Assembly: GCA_003512955.1 (NCBI GenBank)
Contig: DOTG01000040.1
Coordinates: forward strand, 110,426 to 174,425
Source of the DNA: Marinilabiliales bacterium
Lineage (GTDB): Bacteria; Bacteroidota; Bacteroidia; Bacteroidales; SZUA-534
DNA: 64,000 bases
Direction: 5' to 3'
A program made the position numbers and the translations under genes. The notes beneath the pieces were generated by a model. That model did no database searches and was not told where the DNA came from. It saw only the letters and a program-made list of their open reading frames with translations. Of the stretch, positions 36,491-45,939 are shown piece after piece; positions within the stretch are counted from its first letter, which is position 1, and the number at the start of each line of letters is the position of its first letter.

Positions 36491-36694
36491 TTATGAGTGA
36501 TCTTTGATAACTACATTAAAGATAAACAGGGTAACTACAGAAGCTGCAAAAATTACCAACAGTGAAGTGATAATCTTCCGGAACACATACTCAAGGCTAA
36601 TGACATCCCAAATAGCCAATACAGCAATTAAAGTGACTGCTATTACCATAATTGCCAACACGTACGACGTAAAGGTCTTTGCATTCCAAACCAT
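36491..36694 (-). CDS. Small two-helix membrane protein (67 aa)
   Basis: Two hydrophobic helices (about residues 8-30 and 39-62: SYVLAIMVIAVTLIAVLAIW, then KIITSLLVIFAASVVTLFIF) separated by a short polar turn; no signal cleavage and no known family. It follows the ABC ATPase gene by 28 bases on the same strand and may be the last gene of that operon. Confidence 0.65.
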   Translation of the reverse strand: MVWNAKTFTSYVLAIMVIAVTLIAVLAIWDVISLEYVFRKIITSLLVIFAASVVTLFIFNVVIKDHS

Positions 36695-36722
36695 AACTAT
36701 ATAATTTAAATTGAATTGATTG

Positions 36723-37733
36723 TTAGCGCAATGCCTGTTGTAATTCGCTGATGGAATTACATTTGTATGTAATTCCGTTTTTAGTCAATTCCCAACAAGT
36801 TTTTTGCACAGTTTTCGTGATTTTGACGGAAACATTGGTGGGTTTGTTACAATCCATGAAAAAACCTAAACGCTCTAGGGCCAATTTGGTAAGCTGAAAC
36901 TCCAATCCATCGCCTTGCAAACAAATAGATTGGTTAAGTGATTTGCGGTTCCTGAATTGATTGCTTTTGGCGTCAAAATAAACATCGGAACCCGCAAACA
37001 GTTTTTCAATGGTGCCATCCATCAATAAATCCTCGGGGGCTCCAACTTGTAGCCCTTTTTGAGTCATTACCCAAAACACATCGGCAAATTGCATGGCAAT
37101 ATTGATGTCGTGTGTGGAGAAAATCACGGTTTTTGATTGTTCTCTGGTTAACCGCCACAAAAGGGCAAAAATGATAAATTTGTTTGATAAATCTAAAAAC
37201 GCGGTTGGTTCATCTAAAAAAACGATGGGAGTGTCTTGTGCCATGGCTCGGGCAATCATCACGCGTTGGTATTCGCCATCGCTTAATTCATTAATGGGCC
37301 GATGGGCAAATTCAGTCATCCCCACATCAGACAACGCGGTTTGGATAATGACCTGATCCTGTCCGTTTAAGGGAGCAAACCAATTTCCATGAGGATAACG
37401 CCCCAAACCAACCAAATCGCCTACCTTTAAGTTATTTGAACGAAATAGTTCTGTGGAAACCAAACTGATGCTTTTGGCAGCATCATTCCTTGTAAATGTA
37501 CTTGCCGGTTTTGAATCAATCCGGATTTGACCACCCAAGGCAGGGTGAATGAGGCAAAGTGTTTTAATTAAAGTGCTTTTTCCTATACCATTGGATCCTA
37601 TCAAAGCAATGAGCTCCCCCTGTTTGGCCTCAACATTTATCTCAGCACATAACGATTTTACAGTATTTCTTTTAGCATACCCAATGGTTAAACCTTTGGT
37701 CTCAATCACTGATTTGGGAATCATCGAATCCAT
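36723..37733 (-). CDS. ABC transporter ATPase for iron-chelate/cobalamin-type uptake, with C-terminal extension
   Basis: 336 residues. Walker A GSNGIGKST, signature LSDGEYQR (a variant of LSGGQ), Walker B IVFLDEPT and the H-loop STHD are intact, and sequence order fits the FecE/BtuD class that pairs with FecCD permeases. Ordinary members are about 255 residues; here an extra C-terminal domain of roughly 80 residues (from FRNRKSLNQ) follows, of unknown role, containing three Cys. It begins two bases after the permease stop, so it is translationally linked. It energises uptake of a metal chelate across the inner membrane. Confidence 0.9.
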   Translation of the reverse strand: MDSMIPKSVIETKGLTIGYAKRNTVKSLCAEINVEAKQGELIALIGSNGIGKSTLIKTLCLIHPALGGQIRIDSKPASTFTRNDAAKSISLVSTELFRSNNLKVGDLVGLGRYPHGNWFAPLNGQDQVIIQTALSDVGMTEFAHRPINELSDGEYQRVMIARAMAQDTPIVFLDEPTAFLDLSNKFIIFALLWRLTREQSKTVIFSTHDINIAMQFADVFWVMTQKGLQVGAPEDLLMDGTIEKLFAGSDVYFDAKSNQFRNRKSLNQSICLQGDGLEFQLTKLALERLGFFMDCNKPTNVSVKITKTVQKTCWELTKNGITYKCNSISELQQALR

Positions 37734-37734
37734 A

Positions 37735-38772
37735 TTAAAAAAGTGAAGTTAATCGTTGGTTCCTAATAATTATCCAAATCACTACGGGAATTCCCAATAA
37801 TGCGGTAATGGAGTTGATGGGCAAAACCATTCCGTTACCCGGTAACTGAGAAATAATATCGCTCAATATCATTAAATTAACACCAATTAAAATGGAAGCC
37901 GGGACAAGTATAAAATGATCTGAAGTCCGGAACAGCATTCTTGCAATATGTGGTACAGCAATGCCAATAAAACCTATCGGGCCGCAAAATGCAGTCACCG
38001 AACCAGCCAGCAGACTTGTACTAATAAAAATCAGCGTCCTGATAAAATTTACATGCAACCCCATGGAACGGGCATAGTTCTCGCCCAACAACATCACATT
38101 TAGGCTTTTCGGCAACACCAAGGCAATACCTAACCCTGCCAGGATGCTGGGTATAAAAACAGAAAGCTGATGGTTGGTAACGCCCCCCAGACTGCCCAAA
38201 GTCCAGATAACAAAGGCTTTTACCGAAGCATCGCTGCCATAATATTGCATCACACTTACCAAAGCTGTAGCCGCACTTCCAAACATAATTCCAAAAACCA
38301 GAATGGTCATAATATCCTTAATCCTGATGCTTACAACCATGATGAGTAGTAAGATGGCTGCGGCACCAATCCATGAAGCAAAAACAATGGCCCATTGGCT
38401 GATTAAAAAAGGCACCTGCATGCCAAAAATAACCGGAAAACCCAGTACCAATAAGGCTACACCCAAACTTGATCCAGAACTAATGCCAAGAATGTATGGA
38501 CCAGCCAAAGGGTTTTTAAATAATGTTTGCATCTGCAACCCGCTCACCGCCAGCGCTGCACCTGTAAAAACAGCAACCCAAGCTTTGGGAAACCGAAATT
38601 CAAATAACGTAGTAAACCAAACAGATGCGGGATCGTGTGAAATAATTGTTGAATAAAATTCTTGAAAAGGGATTTTTACCGAACCAAAAGCCACATCTAT
38701 AAAGAATAAAGCGACCGATAGCAGGCCTAGCAGCATGAAAACTAGAAATTGCTTAGGTCTCAGTTTTATCAT
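37735..38772 (-). CDS. FecCD-family iron-chelate/cobalamin ABC permease
   Basis: 345 residues with nine to ten hydrophobic helices and the family markers FTGAALAVSGLQMQTLFKNPLAGPYILGISSGSS-type N-terminal block (positions about 75-105), and FCGPIGFIGIAVPHIARM near 270, which contacts the ATPase. The C-terminus ends NSITALLGIPVVIWIIIRNQRLT. It forms the membrane channel with the ATPase encoded next. Its ATG overlaps the acetyltransferase stop (ATGA). Metal-chelate or corrinoid uptake is certain by family, the substrate is not. Confidence 0.93.
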   Translation of the reverse strand: MIKLRPKQFLVFMLLGLLSVALFFIDVAFGSVKIPFQEFYSTIISHDPASVWFTTLFEFRFPKAWVAVFTGAALAVSGLQMQTLFKNPLAGPYILGISSGSSLGVALLVLGFPVIFGMQVPFLISQWAIVFASWIGAAAILLLIMVVSIRIKDIMTILVFGIMFGSAATALVSVMQYYGSDASVKAFVIWTLGSLGGVTNHQLSVFIPSILAGLGIALVLPKSLNVMLLGENYARSMGLHVNFIRTLIFISTSLLAGSVTAFCGPIGFIGIAVPHIARMLFRTSDHFILVPASILIGVNLMILSDIISQLPGNGMVLPINSITALLGIPVVIWIIIRNQRLTSLF

Positions 38773-39281
38773 TTCAGCATTGAAAAAATATATTCATCTA
38801 ATTCCTGCCCATCCTTAACTACTGCTTTCTGAAGAACTGCTTCTTGTTTAAAACCTGAATTCAACAAAACCTTCATCGATGCCGGATTATTTGAAAAAAC
38901 ACCTGCCCAGATGCGGTTTAAATCAAAATTCCGGAACGCATAATCAACCATCCATTTGACAGATTGGGTCATAATACCTTTTCCCCAATAGGGTTCAGCC
39001 AACCAATACCCCAATGCTGCCGACTTTTTATGCACATCGTTGCCCAGGGTGATTCCTACATTCCCAACCGGGTCTCCATCGAAAACAATGGCAAAATTAA
39101 GAAGGTTCTCATTATTTTGATTGAGTTCTACCCAATTCCGTGCATCGTCAAAAGTATAGGGGTGGGGGAAAATATCCATGACAGATTTCCAAATGTTTAT
39201 GTTGTTTGCGGCATAGGCCAGATAAGGTTCATCGCCATTTTGCCATTTACGCAGCATCAGCCGGCTATTTATAAGGTGCAT
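38769..39281 (-). CDS. GNAT acetyltransferase (RimJ/RimL-like) inside the uptake operon
   Basis: 170 residues. The RimJ/RimL pattern is clear: LRKWQNGDEPYLAYAAN at the start, AALGYWLAEPYWGKGIMTQSVKWMVDYAF as the acetyl-CoA-binding block, LNRIWAGVFSNNPASMKVLLNSGF, and EYIFSML. It is translated from an ATG that overlaps the substrate-binding protein stop by one base and overlaps the permease start by four, so it belongs to the transport operon. Its acceptor could be a protein or small molecule; why an acetyltransferase should be embedded in this operon is not evident. Confidence 0.9.
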   Translation of the reverse strand: MHLINSRLMLRKWQNGDEPYLAYAANNINIWKSVMDIFPHPYTFDDARNWVELNQNNENLLNFAIVFDGDPVGNVGITLGNDVHKKSAALGYWLAEPYWGKGIMTQSVKWMVDYAFRNFDLNRIWAGVFSNNPASMKVLLNSGFKQEAVLQKAVVKDGQELDEYIFSMLK

Positions 39282-40414
39282 CAGTGTAGTTGTTGGTAAT
39301 AATAAAAGGGAACATCGTTCATCAACGTGGGGTGGAAAATCTGGATCAAATCACTCAGAATCAGATGAGGATTCACACACCCGCTCTCCCAAAAATCGTT
39401 TCCCATATTCTGATTCACCCGCAAAGTATTATTATAAACCCTATTCATTTTGAACGGTTTAAGTTGTTGCATTCTTGGATCGAAAGCGGCAATATCACTT
39501 AATGTAATTGCCATTCCCGCATTTATCCAAATCTCGGCATTTTGGGTTTCAAAAAAAACTTTTTCGACAGATAAAGGTAAGCTTTCGCGGGAAGAATCAG
39601 ATGCCCAAATGTAATTTCCTCCAGCATCCTGAATGTATTTCCCCATAAACGATTTCCCCCCGGGCACATACCAAACATCTTTCCATGGCAAACTGCTCAT
39701 TACAATTGGTCGATAGGTTACACTTTGCGCAATCCTGCAAAGTGCAAGGTATTTTTGTTCGGTTGATTCAAAAATGGAATCGGCTACTTTTTGTTTTTGA
39801 TAGAATTGAGCAAAAAATTTAATCCACTCTGCCTTGGCCAAGGGTGAATCTTCGAGGTATTCCGATACAACAACCACTGGAATGCCCCACTCCTGAAACT
39901 TTTGATAAATCCCCTGAATCTCAGCCCCTACTCCATATGCAAAAATAACATCTGGTTTTAGGTTTAGGATAATTTCATAGTTCAATGCTTGCTCATTCCC
40001 CACATTTTGGGTTTTTTCTTCGAAAATTTGTCGGTTAATGGTGGAATCGGAAACCAAATTGGTATTGGTTACACCCACCACTGAGGCATCTTCGCCCAAC
40101 TGGTGAATATATGCCAAATGAGTGGTAGAAAGACAAACCACCTTTTTCAAAGGTATTTTGATTTCACCGATTGCTTCCTTAGAATTCAGCAAATATTCAT
40201 ACTGCACATCCTCAGCATGTTGCCATGGATTTTTTATTACTATTTTCGCTGAATGTTGATCATGATATAGCGAAAATCCTTTAGCATACACCAGAGAATC
40301 TTTTAGCAACCCCATACCTTGATTATTAACAAGGTCTGTTTTGTTTTTGCAGGCAGAAAAAAGAAGCATCAAGGCGATGCTTCTCAGTATAGAGTTTAGA
40401 CTTATATGTGGCAT
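39281..40414 (-). CDS. Substrate-binding lipoprotein of iron-chelate/cobalamin-type ABC importer
   Basis: 377 residues. The signal peptide ends in a lipobox (LLFSAC, Cys22), so it is membrane-anchored. The mature part is a TroA/FecB-like two-lobed protein: KKVVCLSTTHLAYIHQLGEDASVVGVTN at the first lobe, LKPDVIFAYG, the helical linker, and GGNYIWASDS with the C-terminal lobe. It binds the chelate in the periplasm and delivers it to the permease. It lies two bases after the giant TPR protein gene and overlaps the acetyltransferase start by one base. Confidence 0.9.
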   Translation of the reverse strand: MPHISLNSILRSIALMLLFSACKNKTDLVNNQGMGLLKDSLVYAKGFSLYHDQHSAKIVIKNPWQHAEDVQYEYLLNSKEAIGEIKIPLKKVVCLSTTHLAYIHQLGEDASVVGVTNTNLVSDSTINRQIFEEKTQNVGNEQALNYEIILNLKPDVIFAYGVGAEIQGIYQKFQEWGIPVVVVSEYLEDSPLAKAEWIKFFAQFYQKQKVADSIFESTEQKYLALCRIAQSVTYRPIVMSSLPWKDVWYVPGGKSFMGKYIQDAGGNYIWASDSSRESLPLSVEKVFFETQNAEIWINAGMAITLSDIAAFDPRMQQLKPFKMNRVYNNTLRVNQNMGNDFWESGCVNPHLILSDLIQIFHPTLMNDVPFYYYQQLH

Positions 40415-40416
40415 TT

Positions 40417-43400
40417 TTATTTTGTTTCGGAATAGAAGATGGAGCGTGAAATGTTTTGACCGTTCCTAAAATAATAGGTTCCGTAAGAATAAGTTACCTC
40501 AATATATTCTTTGGCAATCCCTCCATGATTTACAATTACCCGTTTAATTTTTTTGTTAGGTTTATCATAGTTTTCAGTGGTCACTCCTTCTGGATAAAGT
40601 TTTGCCAAATCGTTCAGGAATTTATCATCGCGTCGTTCCCCGGAATAGTCAAAATCCTTTTTGTCAAATGATTTTTGCGATGCCGCCAATTCATCTTTTC
40701 TGCGTTTTTCTTCTTCGGCTGCAGCTAACGCTTTTAGTTCTTGTATCTTGCGTTCACAAATTTCAATCTGATCTTTTGGATATTTTTCCGAAGGTTTTAT
40801 CCCTTGCGCGCTTTTGTAGTGTACAATAGCCGATGAAAACTCATTAAGTTTAAATGCGTTGTCGGCTTGAACAATGTAATTATTGTAATCGGCATTCAAC
40901 TTATCCAGTTTTTCTTTGGCCAATCTGTCCTGATCCATCAGATTTTGCAGTTCAGCCAATTTGGAAGGAGGCACAGGATCTTTTGGTTTCAGATTTTGCG
41001 CAAGCAGATATTGCTCTTTTGCTTCCAGGTAACTTTTCTGGGCTTTCAACTGGTCTCCTTTTAAAATGGCCTGGTTAAAAGAAGCTTCAAGTTTTGCGGC
41101 ATCAGCTTTTATTAAATTATTGATGAGTGCTATTTGCTGATCGGGGTAGGTTTCATCTGGCTTCAAGGCTTTGGCATTACTATAAGCACCCAACGCGTTT
41201 TGATAATCTTTGGCTGCAAGTAATTTATCTGCTTCGGCTACCTTGGCTTGATAAGCTTTTATTTTTGCTTGTAAATCGGCTTCCCGTTTGGCCGCCTCGG
41301 CCAACAGTTGGTCAATTAACGAAATCTGTGTTTTGGGATAAGTTTCATTGGGCATCAACATAAGAGCTTGCTGATATACAGGTTTTGCCTGTTGATAATT
41401 TTTCTGATTAAAAGAATTATCGGCCTGAGCAATCAATTGCTGATATTGCTGCTGTTTTTGAGCCAAATCACCCATCAGCTTTTGAATCTCGGCTATCTTT
41501 AATTTAGGTTCGGGTTGTTCAGGCTTCAATTCCATCGCTTGTTGGTAAGCACTTAAGGCCCCATTATAATTTTTGCTTGCTAAAAGAGCGGCTCCATCTA
41601 ATATTTTTTGGTCATAGGCTTTCTGCATGGCAGCCAGAGTTTCCAGAATATCATCAATATCCGACAATTTTTCTTTCGGATATGTTTGTTCCGGTTTTAA
41701 TAGGGATGCCTGCGTATAACTATTTTTAGCTTCATTGTACTTTTTCTGACTTAATTGAACATCAGCATTGGCAATCAGTTGGTTGTATTGGGCATCAAGT
41801 TTATCTTTTTCGTTTCTCAAACGCAACTGTTCGGCCAGTATCTTATCAATTTCAGCAATTTTCGTTTTTGGGTAAGCTTCATTTGGTTTTATACCCGATG
41901 CCGATTGGTATTGCACTTTCGCCGTTTCGTATTGCTTGTTGGTTAAGGCAACATCGGCTAATTTTATAAAGTTGGCATAATTAACCTCATCCTTTTTCAG
42001 ACCTTCCAAAATGATATTTATCTCTTCTACTTTTTGTTTTGGATACACTTCTGTCGGTTTTATTTGGATGGCTTGATTGTAAGCTGCCAAAGCATCACCA
42101 TACAATTTTGCTGTCAATTTTACATCACCATTTTTAATGGCTTCTTGATATTTGCGGTTGGCATCGGCTATTCCAGCAATCAGATTATCAATTTCAGTAA
42201 TTTTTTGTTTGGGATACACTTCGTCAGGCAGAACTACAAGTGCTTGCTGGTAAAGCCCCTTGGCTTGATCCCATAATTTGGCATTGAATTGCAGATCGGC
42301 TTGGGCAATCAGATCATCATACTGTTTTTTGAGTTGATCCTGTTTTTGTTTTGCTGCAAATATAACAGCCAGCTTTGCATCAATTTCAGCAATTTTCTGT
42401 TTTGGATATGCTTCATTGGGTTTCAGTTGCAAGGCATTTACATAGGTAGCCTTTGCTTCATCCAATTTTTCATTCATCAAATGCTGATCGGCAGTAGCAA
42501 TAATGGCGTTGTATCTATCATTCAGAGCTTTTTCTGTGGCTAGGATGACATCAATCTCTTCTACCCGTTTTTTGGGATATGTTTCGTTTGATTTCAGGTT
42601 GGTAGCTTGCAGGTAAAAGTTTTTCGATTCCTGATAACTTTTAGCATTGAAAGAGGCATCGGCTTTGGCAATAGCTTCCAGATAAGCTTTTTCCCTTGCT
42701 GCCTTTTGCTCCTCAGCATTCTTCATCGCAAGAAGTTTTGTATCAATCTCATTGATACGTGTCTGAGGGTACGGTTCCGTGGGGAATAACTGCAAAGCCT
42801 CCTGATAAGCAATCTTTGCATCGTTCCACTTTTCAATGTTGAAATTGTTATCGGCCCGGGCAATGGCCAAGTCGTAAGCCCGCTTTTTAGTGGCAATGTC
42901 AGTCAATAACTTATCAATCTCGGCAATCCGTTGTTTGGGGTAAATTTCGTTACTCTTTATGGTTAACGCCTGATTGTAATTGGTTTTGGCCGTTTCATAG
43001 TTCTTGGTATTGAAGGCGGCATCGGCTGCGGCTATGGCTTTGGAGTAACTGGCTTCCAAATCTTTCAACCGGTTATCGGCCAACTGTTTTAATAAAGCAT
43101 CAATTTCGGCTATTTTATTTGTGGGGTACGGTTCATTTGGTTTAATGGATAATGCCTGCTGATAATAATTTTTAGCCGACTCATATTGCTTGCTGTTGAA
43201 AGATTGATCGGCAACGGCAATAAAACCCTTATACTTTTCATCTAGGGATTTGCTGGCGGCCAACAAATTGTCAATTTCGGTAATTTTTGTTTTTGGATAA
43301 GTCTCGGCCGGTTTCAACTGGTTTGCTTTAACATAATTACTCCGGGCGTTGATGTAATCCTTTTGCTTAAACCCAGCATCCGCAGTTACTATCGCCGCAG

Positions 43401-44442
43401 CATAGGCTTTTTCCAATTCCTCTTTTGATTTTTTTTCGTTGTCCAACTGGGCTAACAAGGCATTAATTTCCGCAATCTTGTCTTTAGGATATTGTTCGTT
43501 CGGTTTGATACCTGAGGCCTCGGTAAATTTTTCCAAAGACACTTGATACTGTTTGGCTGTTAAAGCACGTTCTGCAGCAGCAATAGCAGCAATGTAGGCC
43601 TTGGCATTTGGGTCGGCGGCATTTTCATTCAGCTTTTGCTCAATCAATGCCAACTGATCTTTTGGATACTGTTTATCCAAGTATTTTAAAGCCCTGTTGT
43701 AGTATTTTTGAGCATTCAGGTAATCTGAACTGGCATAGAACTTATCTGCCTCTTTAACATTCTTCTCGTAATTATTGGCAAGGTTCTCATCATCTTGTAT
43801 AATCCGTTGAATCATATACATTTGCTCATCGGGATAGGGATCGTAAGGATCCAGATCGATGGCTTTGTCATAAAGTTCCATGGCAAAATCGTAATCCTTT
43901 TGGTTAAAAGCAACATCGGCCTGAACAATTATTTTGTCAAAAGCTTCCTTACGGGCCTTTTCATAGTCCCTCATGAGCGCTTTGATCCTCCGTTGCATGT
44001 TTTCGGTATAAACCAAATCGTAATCAAAGTCCCCTACTTTGGAATTGAATTCAAACTTCCCGATGGGTTCATCAAAAAGTGAAGCATCAAAACCTTCAAT
44101 GGCTGGGATTAGTTCAATAACAAATTTATAATTCCATATTCCAACATCCTCGGGAGGGACGTTGGTGGTAAAGGTTAATTTCTTGGAAAAAAAGTCTTGC
44201 TTGGTAAATATTAATTCATACACCTGATTCAAATCAAGCCGGGCAGTGAATTTCCCCTCTCCGTCGGTTGAAAAAACTTTATCTTTTTCTCCGTTTTTAT
44301 AGATATTGATTTTAGCATCTTGTAACGCCTCCCGATCTACTTTTACAGTTCCTTTAACCTCCAGATAGCCTTGGTCCTTTTGTCCAAATGCTACAAAAGT
44401 AGATACCATCAATACATAAATAAGGATAGTATTTCGTATCAT
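40417..44442 (-). CDS. Giant secreted TPR-like repeat protein (1341 aa)
   Basis: Signal peptide 1-20 (VAFGQ), then a carboxypeptidase-regulatory-like beta domain (about 25-115; YLEVKGTVKVDREALQDAKI), followed by about 18 TPR-like units (about 150-1250) and a C-terminal domain of roughly 80 residues with no known family (from DDKFLNDLAKLYPEG; ends FRNGQNISRSIFYSETK). The unit consensus is xxIxxADxxFxxKxYxxAKxxYxxAxxLKPxExYPKxKIxEIDxLL. Each is a TPR hairpin plus a third helix. The repeats build a long periplasmic superhelix. It is the first gene of the operon with the ABC importer, two bases before it, so the two may work together; how is unknown. Confidence 0.85.
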   Translation of the reverse strand: MIRNTILIYVLMVSTFVAFGQKDQGYLEVKGTVKVDREALQDAKINIYKNGEKDKVFSTDGEGKFTARLDLNQVYELIFTKQDFFSKKLTFTTNVPPEDVGIWNYKFVIELIPAIEGFDASLFDEPIGKFEFNSKVGDFDYDLVYTENMQRRIKALMRDYEKARKEAFDKIIVQADVAFNQKDYDFAMELYDKAIDLDPYDPYPDEQMYMIQRIIQDDENLANNYEKNVKEADKFYASSDYLNAQKYYNRALKYLDKQYPKDQLALIEQKLNENAADPNAKAYIAAIAAAERALTAKQYQVSLEKFTEASGIKPNEQYPKDKIAEINALLAQLDNEKKSKEELEKAYAAAIVTADAGFKQKDYINARSNYVKANQLKPAETYPKTKITEIDNLLAASKSLDEKYKGFIAVADQSFNSKQYESAKNYYQQALSIKPNEPYPTNKIAEIDALLKQLADNRLKDLEASYSKAIAAADAAFNTKNYETAKTNYNQALTIKSNEIYPKQRIAEIDKLLTDIATKKRAYDLAIARADNNFNIEKWNDAKIAYQEALQLFPTEPYPQTRINEIDTKLLAMKNAEEQKAAREKAYLEAIAKADASFNAKSYQESKNFYLQATNLKSNETYPKKRVEEIDVILATEKALNDRYNAIIATADQHLMNEKLDEAKATYVNALQLKPNEAYPKQKIAEIDAKLAVIFAAKQKQDQLKKQYDDLIAQADLQFNAKLWDQAKGLYQQALVVLPDEVYPKQKITEIDNLIAGIADANRKYQEAIKNGDVKLTAKLYGDALAAYNQAIQIKPTEVYPKQKVEEINIILEGLKKDEVNYANFIKLADVALTNKQYETAKVQYQSASGIKPNEAYPKTKIAEIDKILAEQLRLRNEKDKLDAQYNQLIANADVQLSQKKYNEAKNSYTQASLLKPEQTYPKEKLSDIDDILETLAAMQKAYDQKILDGAALLASKNYNGALSAYQQAMELKPEQPEPKLKIAEIQKLMGDLAQKQQQYQQLIAQADNSFNQKNYQQAKPVYQQALMLMPNETYPKTQISLIDQLLAEAAKREADLQAKIKAYQAKVAEADKLLAAKDYQNALGAYSNAKALKPDETYPDQQIALINNLIKADAAKLEASFNQAILKGDQLKAQKSYLEAKEQYLLAQNLKPKDPVPPSKLAELQNLMDQDRLAKEKLDKLNADYNNYIVQADNAFKLNEFSSAIVHYKSAQGIKPSEKYPKDQIEICERKIQELKALAAAEEEKRRKDELAASQKSFDKKDFDYSGERRDDKFLNDLAKLYPEGVTTENYDKPNKKIKRVIVNHGGIAKEYIEVTYSYGTYYFRNGQNISRSIFYSETK
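40720..43990 (-). repeat. Tandem TPR-like protein-coding repeats, about 18 units
   Basis: The units are divergent at the DNA level and clear in protein. Unit lengths in the well-aligned part are almost always 57 or 64 residues; the extra seven lie in the linker helix. Boundaries are approximate. Confidence 0.8.
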
Positions 44443-44654
44443 TTATAAAATTAATCAAGTTGAAAACATTGGCAATTTAACCAAATTTGAGTAGTTTCTG
44501 CAAATAAAAAATGGTATTTTACCAAAACCTTGTTTTTGCAAACCTAAACAAAGTATAGGAAATATAAAGCCTAACGACCTTTTTTTTTCGTGTCCTGAAA
44601 TTACTAATTGCATCTTTTTATTAGAAACTTGGCAATATATGTTTGATAAAAACG

Positions 44655-44685
44655 CTTGTTTAACTGAAAAAAGACTATATATTTG
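44655..44685 (+). promoter_or_regulatory. Promoter of the ygeY-ygeW operon
   Basis: TTG at 44656-44658, a 19-base spacer, and TATATTTG at 44678-44685 match the Bacteroidota promoter. Transcription would start near 44692, so the ATG at 44693 would be leaderless and the ATG at 44714 has a leader of about 22 bases. Confidence 0.75.
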
Positions 44686-44713
44686 ACTGTTTTTGTACTT
44701 AATATCTTTATAT

Positions 44714-45922
44714 ATGGAAATATTTAGGAAAATAAACAATCTTTCGCTAAGATACCAAGATTATACGGCTCAAAACTTATCGAAAATGGTGCAGATAAAA
44801 TCGTTAAGTATGGGCGAAAAAGAAGTTCAACTGGAACTGAAACGCCAAATGTTGGAAGCCGGATTTGACGAAGTACGCATTGATGGACTTGGAAACGTCA
44901 TTGGGCGGATTGGAACCGGGAAAATCATCCTTGCCATTGATGCACACATGGATACCGTTGATACCGGCCAGTTACAAAACTGGGATTCTGATCCTTTTTC
45001 AGGGATAATTAAAGATGGCTTTGTGCATGGCCGGGGAACCGTTGACCAGGAAGGCGGAGCCGCAGCATTTGTTACTTCAGGTAAAATACTCAAAGAATTG
45101 GGGTTTGATAAAGACTTGACCATCTATTTTGTAGGAAGTGTGATGGAGGAGGATTGCGACGGTTTGTGTTGGAAATATTTGGTGGAAGAGGAAGGCATTA
45201 AACCTCACTTTGCCATTAGTACGGAACCTACCAATTTAAATATATATAGGGGGCATCGCGGACGGATGGAGATTGGTGTGCACTTTTATGGGGTATCGTG
45301 CCATGGCTCCGCACCCGAACGTGGAGACAATGCCATTTATAAAGCAGCCAAAGCTGCCTTGGAAATTGAAAAACTCAATGACCAGATTACTTCTGATGAT
45401 TTTTTAGGTAAAGGGACAGTGACCATCTCAGAAATAAAATCGGGCAGTCCTTCGCTTTGCGCAGTGGCCGATTATGCATACTTCCATTTAGACCGAAGGC
45501 TTACCTGGGGCGAAACCAAGGAAAGTGCTGTCGCCCAGATTGAAGAAATTGTAAAAGGTATGAATGCCAAAGTAGAGGTTCTTTATTACGAAGAAATGGC
45601 CTATACAGGATTGAAATATGGAATGGAAAAGTATTACCCTACCTGGAAAATTGAAGAGGATCACCTGATTGTACAAACAGGGGTTAATGTTTTTACCCAA
45701 CTGTTTGATAAAAAACCAAAAGTGGATAAATGGACATTTTCCACGAACGGTGTAACCATTAACGGTTATTATAAAATCCCTCTTATTGGGTTCGGTCCAG
45801 GTAACGAAGTTATGGCACATGCTCCAAACGAGAAGGTTCCTATTGATCATCTGATTAAAGCATCGGCTTTTTATGCCGGTTTTGCCTATCAATTGGCCGA
45901 AAACATGAAAACAACCAAATAA
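44714..45922 (+). CDS. ygeY: YgeY-type M20 metallopeptidase/deacylase
   Basis: 402 residues from the chosen ATG (a frame from 44693 adds seven; see promoter). M20 family with dinuclear metal ligands in DAHMDTVDTG and GRGTVDQEGG, catalytic Glu in VMEEDCDG, and GHRGRMEIGVHFYGVSCHGS. The end ...GFGPGNEVMAHAPNEKVPIDHLIKASAFYAGF includes the last His ligand. The product resembles the YgeY subset linked to purine or selenium-dependent degradation. It lies 17 bases before the YgeW gene, its usual partner. It would hydrolyse an amide bond of a carbamoyl-type or ureido intermediate; the substrate is not established. Confidence 0.88.
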   Translation: MEIFRKINNLSLRYQDYTAQNLSKMVQIKSLSMGEKEVQLELKRQMLEAGFDEVRIDGLGNVIGRIGTGKIILAIDAHMDTVDTGQLQNWDSDPFSGIIKDGFVHGRGTVDQEGGAAAFVTSGKILKELGFDKDLTIYFVGSVMEEDCDGLCWKYLVEEEGIKPHFAISTEPTNLNIYRGHRGRMEIGVHFYGVSCHGSAPERGDNAIYKAAKAALEIEKLNDQITSDDFLGKGTVTISEIKSGSPSLCAVADYAYFHLDRRLTWGETKESAVAQIEEIVKGMNAKVEVLYYEEMAYTGLKYGMEKYYPTWKIEEDHLIVQTGVNVFTQLFDKKPKVDKWTFSTNGVTINGYYKIPLIGFGPGNEVMAHAPNEKVPIDHLIKASAFYAGFAYQLAENMKTTK

Positions 45923-45939
45923 TTAACAACAACTATTGT

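Noticed and set aside
40720..43990. Regular repeats that look like a CRISPR or satellite array
   Set aside because: The period is protein-level (about 171-192 bases) and inside one open frame with a signal peptide; bases are divergent, so it is a coding TPR array.
40414..44692. Cobalamin riboswitch in front of the ABC operon
   Set aside because: I searched the region upstream of the operon start for the conserved B12-box-like element and hairpins and found none.
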